DNA of 64,000 bases, from NCBI RefSeq assembly GCF_000760695.4, contig NZ_JHEG04000001.1, forward strand, positions 8,469,123 through 8,533,122. The letters are read 5' to 3'. Under the pieces are notes generated by a model that was given only the letters and a program-made list of their open reading frames with translations, made no database searches and was not told the DNA's origin. Of the stretch, positions 45,907-54,030 are shown in pieces; position 1 is the stretch's first letter; each line of letters opens with the position of its first letter. A program made the translations under genes and the position numbers. The stretch comes from Tolypothrix bouteillei VB521301 (GTDB taxonomy: Bacteria; Cyanobacteriota; Cyanobacteriia; Cyanobacteriales; Nostocaceae).

Positions 45907-46476
45907 TTAGATGGAGCTTTGCGTGGAGAGTTGTTGAACCACTCGTTCGAGTTCTTCTATCATCGAGTTAGAACCTGTTTCTCTATACACCTGTACCAAG
46001 GATTGGTAGAACCACAAAGTTTTTTCTTTACCGCCATTGAATTCAGTCCAGATTGCATCTCCAAATTTTTGCCAATCTGCCAGTAAGGATCTCGCATTGT
46101 GTAGTTTATCAGCGATTGAGACTAGTTTGACAGAAGGCGAAGCATGGCGGAGTTTTTCTAGATACCGATTTTTTCTCTCTTGCCATGGGGGTTTGGGTGG
46201 TGTATCCCACTCCGTACAGCCATCAATAATTTCTACAACTGTTGCGCCAAAACTCTGGAGAATTTGCTCGCGCATGGGTTTTCCACCTTGGTCTTCTATA
46301 CTATCGTGTAGCAAAGCTGCGATCGCTTCATCTTCGCTTCCTCCTGCCTCGAGTACCAATGCCGTTACACTGAGTAAATGAGCAATATAAGGAGTACCAC
46401 CCACTTTACGGGTTTGATTGACATGGAGACGAGTTGCAAAGATTAATGCTGATTCAAATCGTTCTGTTAATTTCAT
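45907..46476 (-). CDS. HD-domain protein related to RelA/SpoT hydrolases
   Basis: This 189-residue protein (ATG at 46476; the frame is open to 46521) begins MKLTERFESALIFA, with RKVGGTPYIAHLLSV, AALLHDSIEDQGG and ADKLHNARSL, the pattern of the (p)ppGpp hydrolase HD domain. It lacks the synthetase domain, so it is a stand-alone hydrolase (Mesh1-like) or a relative with another substrate. It begins 4 nt after the end of the TIGR03985-type gene, so the two were probably one transcript. Confidence 0.87.
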   Translation of the reverse strand: MKLTERFESALIFATRLHVNQTRKVGGTPYIAHLLSVTALVLEAGGSEDEAIAALLHDSIEDQGGKPMREQILQSFGATVVEIIDGCTEWDTPPKPPWQERKNRYLEKLRHASPSVKLVSIADKLHNARSLLADWQKFGDAIWTEFNGGKEKTLWFYQSLVQVYRETGSNSMIEELERVVQQLSTQSSI

Positions 46477-46480
46477 GGTT

Positions 46481-47839
46481 TTATAGATTGTGGTAAAGGT
46501 TAAATTCTGTAGCAACATCATCAGCTATATTTTTTCGCAATTCCCAAGGCATGATGACTTCAGCTTTTGGTCGCCATGCTCGGATTCGCATACTGACATT
46601 GTTATCGCCGTGTCGGTAGTAGAGGCGATAGTACGCATCTTTATCGGAACGATTTTCTAGAATTTTGAGCAATGTCTGTTGTTCTGGTTGCTTTGTCTTT
46701 TGCTGTATCAGATTCTGGGCTTGCTTGTAGCTAATTGCCTCAAAAGTTTCGTGTCGGAAGGTATTGTGAATATAGCGGTCGTGAAAATTGCGGTCAAATC
46801 TCAACAGCATCATTTGGGAGGGTAAATAGAAATCGAAACCCCATGCTTTGGACATTTCTAAGGCAATGTAATCTGGGTTGGGTAAAGATGCTTGTTGATA
46901 GCACTGCTGTCAATTTGAGGGAATGGCTGAGTTTGTCCATTTTAAGGCGGTCATTTTATGAATGCGATCGAGGCGAAAATTGTACCAATCCGTTTTTCTT
47001 TCGGGGCTTTGACCGCAAGCACATAAATAGACTGCTCTCTGGACGTAGTAGATGCAGACTGGGTAAACGATGCAATCTACAGTGTTCCCTACCCTAGCAC
47101 TTTTGTAACTGAGTTTAACGGGTGGTACCGGAGTTTGTGCCCAAAGCTGTCTTAACTTGTATTGCCAATCCTCTACTATGTCAATGGTACTGCGGGGAAT
47201 CACATAATCAAGTTGCAGGAAAAGGCGTTGCACGCCGTTGATTTTTTGGGCGTGGGTTTCTGCGATCGCTACCAAATCTTCCTGTAGAAAGTTTAATTCA
47301 TAAGCACTCAGTTGGCTGGATGTGAATTCATCTTGAGAACCTACAGGACGTGGTGGAAATTCCCGCACGCGATGGTATTTTTGGGCTTTGTATTGCAGCC
47401 AACCAAGTTCGGCGAGAGTTTGCAGATCGCCCTGGAGAGAACGACGGGTGACACCAAATAAGCGCTGTTGTAGCTGCTGTTCCAGATAAGACAAATCCAT
47501 ACCCGTGTGAGCAAGCATCAATTCCTTCCACTGGCGAGCACTCATGCTGGTTTGTTCGCCAAACAACCACTCGGTTGTTGTTTTGAAACAAGGGCAAAGA
47601 GAGTCATGGGGTTTAGGGATAATATCTCCTTTAGGGTGCGTGCAACTGAAGAATGCATCCCGCCATTCTGCATAAGTGAAAGAGTCATTTAAAACCAAGC
47701 GCTTTTGGCTGTTTCCGTATAGCGATCGCAACCACACCCACAAGCGAATTGCACGCGACAGATTTTGTTTGAGCGAACCTCGTGCCAACCACTGTAATAA
47801 TTCTACATAGGGAGGATCTTGAAAAACTTGTTCGGACAC
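46481..47839 (-). pseudogene. TIGR03985-type CRISPR-associated WYL regulator, interrupted by one in-frame TGA
   Basis: Two open segments in the same frame (about 47839-46913 and 46909-46481) are separated only by a TGA at 46912-46910. Read through, they make one protein of about 450 residues. It starts MSEQVFQDPPYVELLQWLA (GTG at 47839; the frame is open up to 47944), has a central winged-helix-like region and a WYL-type C-terminal half that continues past the stop as QASLPNPDYIALEMSKAWGF. The family, as I recall it, is a cyanobacterial CRISPR-linked protein of the WYL class. The stop removes the last 140 residues. The rest of the sequence is intact, so the loss is recent, a sequencing error, or readthrough. 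Confidence 0.75.
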
Positions 47840-48158
47840 TAGCCAAATTCCTGTAGGTGTAACTTTCCTTAGGATAAAGCCAATTGGAAGCAGAGTTTTC
47901 CAAGGAACGGTAGAAGACTTGTCTGCTTTTTCTCGATTCACCACATGACGTTGCTCTCCACAAGAGCACCTGCGATCGTTGACCTCGATCCGGTGGTTCC
48001 ACCAGGGAAGACCTTGTAAGGCACGAATTAAGCATTAAAGTCCATGGAAATATATCTACAATGTATATACTATAAGAGAGTTAATTGCAAAAATCTATTT
48101 ATATGAAGTTTGCATTTAGATCTGTAATTTTTTGAGGAAAACAATTTTAAGGCATTCT
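47840..48158. other. Divergent promoter region between WYL gene and mazEF
   Basis: About 320 bp. The region near 48060-48080 (ACAATGTATATACTATAAG) holds likely -10 elements for mazEF. The left 105 bp remains open in the frame of the WYL gene but looks non-coding. No RNA gene was recognised. Confidence 0.4.
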
Positions 48159-48401
48159 ATGAGCACAGTCATATCTAGATGGGGAAATAGCTTAGCCATT
48201 CGCATTCCCAAAGCAGTAGCCGACCAAATACAAGTTGAGGAAGGTACTCCTGTAAGTATCAGTATTTCAGGTGATAGCATTGTGATTACACCTCAAAAGA
48301 GAAAAAAATATACACTTGACCAACTTCTAGAAGGCATGACACCAGATAAATTTCATCCTGAAATTGATACAGGAAGCGCTGCGGGGAATGAGGCTTGGTG
48401 A
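48159..48401 (+). CDS. mazE: MazE-like antitoxin (AbrB fold)
   Basis: This 80-residue protein (ATG at 48159; an upstream TTG at 48132 is less likely) has the swapped-hairpin DNA-binding motif SRWGNSLAIRIPKAVADQI and VSISISGDSIVITP, then an acidic C-terminal tail that would bind the toxin. Its stop overlaps the GTG start of the toxin gene (GTGA), the usual coupling in toxin-antitoxin pairs. It should repress its own promoter. Confidence 0.93.
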   Translation: MSTVISRWGNSLAIRIPKAVADQIQVEEGTPVSISISGDSIVITPQKRKKYTLDQLLEGMTPDKFHPEIDTGSAAGNEAW

Positions 48402-48835
48402 GCAGTCCATATATTCCAGAGCGTGGTGATATCGTTAAATTAGAATTCGGATTAGTCGAAATTACGGCAGATTTAATCAAACGAGCATTTACGTTGAAAA
48501 ATGCTGGTATGTCTTTTGAAGGAATTGCCAAGACACTGAATTCTGACCTAGAACGTCAAGGGCTCGAGCAGCAAGGCTATCGCCCTGTTTTAGTATTGTC
48601 TCCCTTTAAATACAACAAAATGTCTTCTATGGTTTTGGTTTGTCCCATCACTTCTCAAAAGAAAGGGCTGAGTTTTGAGGTAGCGCTGATGGATGGTATG
48701 AAAACTAAAGGGGTCATTTTAACTGACCAAGTAAAATCTTTAGATTGGAAAGCCAGAAAAGTGTTGTTTGTAGAGAAAGTGGAACAGGATTTAATTGAAG
48801 AAGTACAAGCAAGAATAGAAACTTTAATTTTATAA
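48398..48835 (+). CDS. mazF: MazF-like endoribonuclease toxin with an insertion in the first loop
   Basis: This 145-residue protein starts with GTG at 48398. The MazF core is clear: YIPERGDIVKLEF, GYRPVLVLSP, VCPITSQKKG, VILTDQVKSLDW. MazF cuts mRNA at short motifs and is neutralised by MazE. In ordinary MazF proteins only about 10 residues link the GDIVxLxF strand to GxRPxLVLSP. Here about 40 residues intervene, including an HTH-like stretch (LKNAGMSFEGIAKTLN) reminiscent of a recombinase HTH. The insertion sits near the RNA-binding loop, so activity or target choice may be altered. Confidence 0.88.
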   Translation: MSSPYIPERGDIVKLEFGLVEITADLIKRAFTLKNAGMSFEGIAKTLNSDLERQGLEQQGYRPVLVLSPFKYNKMSSMVLVCPITSQKKGLSFEVALMDGMKTKGVILTDQVKSLDWKARKVLFVEKVEQDLIEEVQARIETLIL

Positions 48836-49121
48836 AGGGGGTACAAGAGGCGGATTCAGCATGAATTGGCTCAAATCCCTGAGTTTTTTCAGAAGGCAGA
48901 AGTACGAGGGTAGAAGACCGCAGGTATATCAGCCCCGAAAAAATTTTTTCAGTGTTTGCAGCATGGGATAAGTCTGAAACGTAAATGGATTGTGAAGGAT
49001 AGGAAATGAAATTGCAAAGATAAGTCAGAATGTCTAGCACTATCAGTGTTTATTCTGCAATTATACTTGCAACCTTCAATTATCCCAGTCACGAAAACTA
49101 CCACTATCAGCATATATTCTT

Positions 49122-49697
49122 ATGAAATTCATTGTTGGGTTGTCAAGTCTGGCTTTATTTTCACTCTCCAGCGTTTCTCCATGTTTAGCTGCTAATCAGT
49201 TAGTCAGTCTCTCAGCAGGCCAATCTTTACCCAGTACAACAAAAACAATCCAAGAAGGTAACTCCTTCACCCAAGTCATTAATACAGTAGACCGCCAGCA
49301 AAAACGAGTAGCACAGCTAGCCGATAGAGAACAATGGTTCCAACAACGTCGTTATCGCGCACAACAAGCTGCAAGAGCCAGACAGGCTGCCGCCGCAGCA
49401 AGACGCGAACAAGAACGAAAATACTTTGAAAGTCTTACTCCAGACCAACAAAGAGCATATCTTGCTCAGAAACGAGCCAGACAAGAAGCAGCAGCAAAAT
49501 TGCTCTTAACAATATTTGGAGGCGGAATGATATATGAGAATTCAGGCACAGCACCAAGTTCCAATGCTAACCAAGACACATGGATTGTAGAAGATCGCTA
49601 TAACAACCCGTCAGGGTACCAGCCTGCTCCTGCACCTGTTGCACCAATTGACCCCTTTTACGGAACAGGTCCAGGAGGAAAATTCTACGGCAATTAG
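49122..49697 (+). CDS. Secreted Gln/Arg/Ala-rich small protein
   Basis: This 191-residue protein has a clear signal peptide (about residues 1-23, cut after CLA-A) and a central basic helix (about 60-130) very rich in Ala, Arg and Gln. The C-terminal tail has Asn, Pro and Gly and ends PFYGTGPGGKFYGN. No enzyme motif was seen. Its function is unknown; an envelope or matrix-associated protein is possible. Confidence 0.7.
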   Translation: MKFIVGLSSLALFSLSSVSPCLAANQLVSLSAGQSLPSTTKTIQEGNSFTQVINTVDRQQKRVAQLADREQWFQQRRYRAQQAARARQAAAAARREQERKYFESLTPDQQRAYLAQKRARQEAAAKLLLTIFGGGMIYENSGTAPSSNANQDTWIVEDRYNNPSGYQPAPAPVAPIDPFYGTGPGGKFYGN

Positions 49698-49711
49698 ATC
49701 GGGAAAATAAC

Positions 49712-49818
49712 TACTCCTTTCCCACCCGAAGATTACCGTTTGGGATCTCGGGAGCACGGGAGAACCGGAGCACCTTGTGAAGAAATTACATTGGTAATCT
49801 TACACCGGAAAGGGAGTA
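49712..49818. repeat. Imperfect inverted repeat, about 26-bp arms, 55-nt loop
   Basis: The left arm (49712-49737, starting TACTCC and ending AAGATTACC) and the right arm (49793-49818, starting GGTAATCTT and ending GGGAGTA) are complementary apart from a few central bases. The element fills the spacer between two secreted-protein genes. It could be a small non-autonomous mobile element or a structured 3' UTR. Confidence 0.6.
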
Positions 49819-49896
49819 AAACGAGTGGTAAGGGAGTGAGGCTAATAGCTTTTCCATCTCACCCTTTCCCCATAACTGATATTTTTCCATGACAAC

Positions 49897-50856
49897 ATGA
49901 GTATCTTTAAACAAAAAAGAACTATGAAATTAAGTAGAATTGGTTTGGTTTTAGCTCCAATTTTAGTAACATCCGCCACTTTTCTTCCTTCTCAAGTAAG
50001 AGCGCAATCGCGAATTACCTCAGTAGGCGATGCTGCTCTTAATGCAGCCGATTATTGTCATAAGAATGCTCCTGCATTTTTGCGCGATCGTCCCACACAT
50101 ATTAAGATTATGGGTATTCGCTGTTCAGAAATTGTTCACAAAGTTGTTGCAGCTCTTAGGGCAGCTAAATATCGTCCGACAGGTTTGAATTTACAATCAG
50201 ATAGAGATTTGACAGTTTTTATCAACGGAGCTTCTCCTATTCTTGAAAGGGATGCTTCCGTTATTGAGAGTATTAAATATGCACGAGAGGTATTTAGAGA
50301 TAATGTGATAGAGACTATTCTCTTGGGAGCAATTGGTGCATATGCGTATCTTGATTTTGGCATTGACATTACTCACAATTCGCGTAATCGAATGCTTGAA
50401 ACATCACAAGCAGCAAGGAATCCGGGGAACTTAAGAGCGTCATCAAGATCTAACTCCTCAACAGTGGCTTTGCCTCCTCCTAATTTGCCTTCTCTTAATT
50501 TGCCTCCTGCAAATGCACAAAAAAAGATTTTAAATCGGCAAGTTTTAGCCCAAATTTCTAATAATATTTGTCAAAAATATGTTTCGTTTCAACAAAAATA
50601 TCAAGCTTGTAATCGGTTAACAGTTAGCGGAGTATCGGCTTTAGATAACTCCAGACTTAATCCCATTGGTGTGAATTTAAGAAATGATTTACAGTTTCAA
50701 GCTTATCTAAAAAAAGCGGGAGAGGTGTTAACTAAGGATAATTATTTTATTTCCTCTTTTACATTGGCTTCGAGTCATTTAACTAAACAAGAAACTTCAA
50801 ATATTTACTTGTCCATCATTATTGCTTATAGTGCGTTTAAGAATCAAGGTTACTAG
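49897..50856 (+). CDS. Secreted hypothetical protein with CAP-like repeated motif
   Basis: This 319-residue protein has a signal peptide (cleavage near QVRAQ-S). The ATG at 49924 gives a more compact signal sequence and is an equally good start. Two similar halves are separated by a Pro-rich linker (about residues 185-210); each has a YCHKN/ICQKY-type Cys, a helical stretch, and a phrase like PTGLNLQSDRDL or PIGVNLRNDLQF. I do not know the family. The internal duplication suggests a repeated small helical domain exported to the periplasm or outside. Confidence 0.65.
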   Translation: MSIFKQKRTMKLSRIGLVLAPILVTSATFLPSQVRAQSRITSVGDAALNAADYCHKNAPAFLRDRPTHIKIMGIRCSEIVHKVVAALRAAKYRPTGLNLQSDRDLTVFINGASPILERDASVIESIKYAREVFRDNVIETILLGAIGAYAYLDFGIDITHNSRNRMLETSQAARNPGNLRASSRSNSSTVALPPPNLPSLNLPPANAQKKILNRQVLAQISNNICQKYVSFQQKYQACNRLTVSGVSALDNSRLNPIGVNLRNDLQFQAYLKKAGEVLTKDNYFISSFTLASSHLTKQETSNIYLSIIIAYSAFKNQGY

Positions 50857-51058
50857 AATTATCGTAATCTAGTTCATAGTAAGGAATTTATTCCTGCTTT
50901 GAGGACTCAATTCATTAATACTAATCTGTAATAATTGACGATGAGGATAATCTTTTCTATAGATTTTTCAATTTTCTATACTTGTTAATTCAGTTAAATG
51001 TATATTAGATTGAGGCTTTGTGAAACTCGACATTAGTAACATTTGCAATCAATAATTT

Positions 51059-51616
51059 ATGTCTAAGCTCAGAAAAAAGCTAGTAAATATATCTTTCATA
51101 GGTGGTGCGATCGCACTGTTACTTATTCCTACCATCCCTTCTTATGCTATCAACTTGAATAGTATTTTTTTCATCTCCAAGAGTGACAACAGTAATCAGG
51201 TGCATTATGGTATACAGACTAATCCAGATTGCTCGCTGAAAACTGCTAAACCTGTGTATCCTTATTGGAAACTTCAAAATGGTCGGTTAGAGAGTTTGCT
51301 AGCAATTGAAGTTCCAGCCTTTGGTATTGCCCGCTAATCAGTTTCAGGTGATGAAGTAGTTATAGAAGTAAACGGCTTCAAAGGACGAGGAATTGTAAAA
51401 CCTATTATGATTCGGTCTACCCGATCGGGAAGTCAAGAGTGTCAAATATCAGCTTTTACACAAATCAACGGCGAAGTTACTCAATTGCAGCAAGTGCATA
51501 TCGACTTGACTAGAAACGGTTTCTTTGGGCTTGGTGGTACGGTTCACAGCATAACATTTTATGGTGTCAATCAAAAGCAAGAAAAGATTATCTGTAAATC
51601 TAATTGTCGTTTCTAA
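51059..51616 (+). pseudogene. DUF4833-like secreted protein, interrupted by one in-frame TAA
   Basis: The first segment (51059-51337) has a signal peptide and the motif IFFISKSDNSNQVHYGI, followed by PVYPYWKL and the phrase AFGIAR, typical of DUF4833 proteins. A TAA (51335-51337) ends it. The same frame continues without a break (SVSGDEVVIEVNGFKGRG...) to 51616 with the expected beta-rich C-terminal half. Read through, the protein would be about 185 residues, so a single nonsense change separates two otherwise intact halves. The second part has an ATG at 51407 but no signal peptide. Confidence 0.7.
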
Positions 51617-52030
51617 GCAGCAGAAGTCATTATATAGCCGGAATGAAAGTTAATAAACTCTGCCCGTTCATCTTGTCTGAATATGGGAAATTTACGTGCT
51701 GTAGGCTTTAGTCCTAAAATATTAATGCAAATAGACGATTGAGGATTTGTGATTACCAATCTGTTGGCTGGTAAGCGGCGACGTGGTGGAAACTTGGAAG
51801 AAGATGCTCGCTCGTATAGTGAATGTCAAGTATTCTGTAGCTGATGTCAACTCTCTATTTCTTACTTTTGAATCATTGTTCTTTTGCTATTATTCTCAAG
51901 TTTTCTAAAGAAAAATTATAAAAGTCTGGAACATTTATTATTATTTTACGTCAAAGAAATTATCATTTTGAACTAGAGCCATATACTAAATTGTCATTAT
52001 TCATCTATATATTTCTATAGCTAGAACGAT
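51617..52030. other. Non-coding region, nothing recognised
   Basis: A 414-bp A+T-rich gap between the broken DUF4833-like gene and the SH3-domain gene. No ORF, terminator or repeat stood out. Confidence 0.35.
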
Positions 52031-52831
52031 ATGAAATTCCCTCATCTAAACTTGAAAAGTATTGTGCGAATCGTGCTCATACTAATAAGCTGGCAGACAA
52101 TTGCAATTATCTTACCTCCAGGCGATACGGCTTCAGCCGTATCGCCTTTGGCTTATCGCGCTCTCTCCCAGTTGCCTTCTGGAACACAATCTCCCGCAAA
52201 AGCCAAGCCCTACCCCCGTCGTCCCTTCAAACTGCGCGATCGGGTTCCTCCTAACAGTTCCTTCTACCAATTTCGAGAACGTTTAAAGCAAGCCATTCGC
52301 GAGCGCAATGCTAAATTTATTCGTGCAATGGCAGATCCAAATATCAAAATTACCTTTGGATCTCCAATCCCTTTCAGTTCGCTCAAATTTGACGATTCCA
52401 ACTCACTCTCTTGGAAACGATTGGAGCGAATCATGAGCATTGGCTGTACCCCTTATGAAGCCCCTGCGGGAGTTAAATTGGATGCCTATCAATGCCCGCA
52501 CGTGTCTCAAGCTTCCTTAGGCGATCCTTTTACCGATGTTTACATCGTGGGTGAAAATATAAATGTTCGCGCACAACCGCGCAATGATAGTCAAGTCATT
52601 GGAGTTTTATCAGATGAGGTTGTTAAATCCGATCCGAGTGGATTCTCTCGCCTGACTCAACAGCAACGGCAGGAACAGCAAACCTTTGAAGGCTGGCAGC
52701 CAATTATTACTCCTACAGGTCAACGGGGCTATGTTTCCAGTCGTTATGCCTATTATCCTGCGGGATATCGCGCTCGATTTGAGAACAAGCAAGGGCAGTG
52801 GAAAATGACGGTTTTTATCGCCGGAGATTAG
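52031..52831 (+). CDS. Secreted SH3-domain protein
   Basis: This 266-residue protein has an N-terminal signal/anchor helix (about residues 10-30), a basic Pro-rich linker, a small helical/beta domain (about 70-165) and a C-terminal bacterial SH3 domain (about 170-245: DVYIVGENINVRAQP...VIGVLSDEVV...RGYVSSRYAY). Bacterial SH3 domains often bind cell wall. The first codons after the signal sequence are made by an inserted palindrome (52121-52146), so the residues GDTASAVSPL may be of repeat origin. It lies 101 bp left of the CRISPR array but looks unrelated to it. Confidence 0.85.
   Translation: MKFPHLNLKSIVRIVLILISWQTIAIILPPGDTASAVSPLAYRALSQLPSGTQSPAKAKPYPRRPFKLRDRVPPNSSFYQFRERLKQAIRERNAKFIRAMADPNIKITFGSPIPFSSLKFDDSNSLSWKRLERIMSIGCTPYEAPAGVKLDAYQCPHVSQASLGDPFTDVYIVGENINVRAQPRNDSQVIGVLSDEVVKSDPSGFSRLTQQQRQEQQTFEGWQPIITPTGQRGYVSSRYAYYPAGYRARFENKQGQWKMTVFIAGD
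52121..52146. repeat. Perfect 11-bp inverted repeat inside a coding region
   Basis: GGCGATACGGC-TTCA-GCCGTATCGCC. It lies in frame within the SH3-protein gene, just after the signal peptide, and has the look of the small palindromic elements found between genes in filamentous cyanobacteria. Confidence 0.85.
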
Positions 52832-52932
52832 TCTATTTCCTCATGTATACTGCCATCCACTGCTTCCACTTTACTGCCATCTCCTGGGTAAAGTGACAGT
52901 TCCTGCCATTCAATACAACCTTCAATCAATTG

Positions 52933-53768
52933 GTTTCAATCCCGTTTCCGGGAATCGCTAAGTTTCAAGTGGAACGTCTGGTCATGAATCGATGTTGCTT
53001 CTTGTTTCAATCCCGTTTCCGGGAATCGCTAAGTTTCAAGTCAATCCAGATTTAAGTCAATTTTCAGATCTATCTGAAAGTTTCAATCCCGTTTCCGGGA
53101 ATCGCTAAGTTTCAAGTTGTAGTTGCAAGCGCCCGTTCCGATAGATTGGCAAGTTTCAATCCCGTTTCCGGGAATCGCTAAGTTTCAAGGCAACAATCAA
53201 TACACTCAATGCATTAGACCAAGGTTTCAATCCCGTTTCCGGGAATCGCTAAGTTTCAAGTTGTGGAGTACAGGGAGGAAAGGCACACAACCACATGTTT
53301 CAATCCCGTTTCCGGGAATCGCTAAGTTTCAAGCAAATGGCTGCTTTTTTGGCAACTTTAATCAAATGTTTCAATCCCGTTTCCGGGAATCGCTAAGTTT
53401 CAAGAAACGACCATTTATGAAATCGCGGTCAGTCAACCGGTTTCAATCCCGTTTCCGGGAATCGCTAAGTTTCAAGATGAAGATATTAAAATAGGGTCTA
53501 CAATTATCCTTTGTTTCAATCCCGTTTCCGGGAATCGCTAAGTTTCAAGAATATTGAGCATCTTCAAAAAACTTGGAATCAAGAGGTTTCAATCCCGTTT
53601 CCGGGAATCGCTAAGTTTCAAGTTCTGCTAATTTGCTTCATTAACTCAGGAAGCAATTGTTTCAATCCCGTTTCCGGGAATCGCTAAGTTTCAAGAAGTA
53701 GGCATCCTCACAATAAAAATTGGGTTTATGCGTTTCAATCCCGTTTCCGGGAATCGCTAAGTTTCAAG
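52933..53768 (-). CRISPR. CRISPR array, 12 identical 37-nt repeats, 11 spacers
   Basis: Repeats start at 52933, 53004, 53080, 53153, 53224, 53297, 53368, 53440, 53513, 53586, 53659 and 53732; all read identically and are 37 nt. Spacers are 34-39 nt. On the plus strand the repeat begins GTTTCAATCCC, so on the minus strand it ends ATTGAAAC, the usual 8-nt crRNA handle. The array should therefore be transcribed leftwards, in the same direction as the cas operon. The repeat can fold through TCCCG-GAAA-CGGGA on that strand. No spacer shows a convincing match inside this window. Confidence 0.98.
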
Positions 53769-54030
53769 TCCGCCATCTAAAACCCTTACAGAGCAAGGAC
53801 TCTACAAGCAGTTTTGGCAGATCGAAAAAATGACCTCATTTCAGCCTCGCTTATTGACATAAAATATCAATAGTGCCGAATATCAAAATGCTACAACTAT
53901 TAACTTGTCTAGGTTCTGGCGATTTTGGCAGAACCCCCCAGGTTTTAGACTCCGCTTCGGTTTGCCAAACATCAATCTAGTAACATTATAGACGTACTAC
54001 ATCCCAACGTCCAGAAGCGGTTAGATATCT
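53769..54030 (-). promoter_or_regulatory. CRISPR leader/promoter region
   Basis: This is the 262-bp gap between the cas operon end and the array, upstream of the array on its transcribed strand. It has a minus-strand TATAAT at 53990-53985, a perfect hairpin GGTTCTG-N10-CAGAACC (53912-53935), and a direct repeat TTTTGGCAGA at 53812-53821 and 53923-53932. The last bases before the first repeat on the minus strand (GTAAGGGTTTTAGATGGCGG) resemble leader ends of other cyanobacterial type III arrays, as I recall them. Confidence 0.65.

Noticed and set aside
46481..51616. Stop-codon recoding to explain the two interrupted genes
   Set aside because: One stop is TGA, the other TAA, and no recoding signals or tRNA gene were seen; independent nonsense changes or errors are simpler.
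53123..53494. 123-codon frame inside the CRISPR array
   Set aside because: It only translates the CRISPR repeats.
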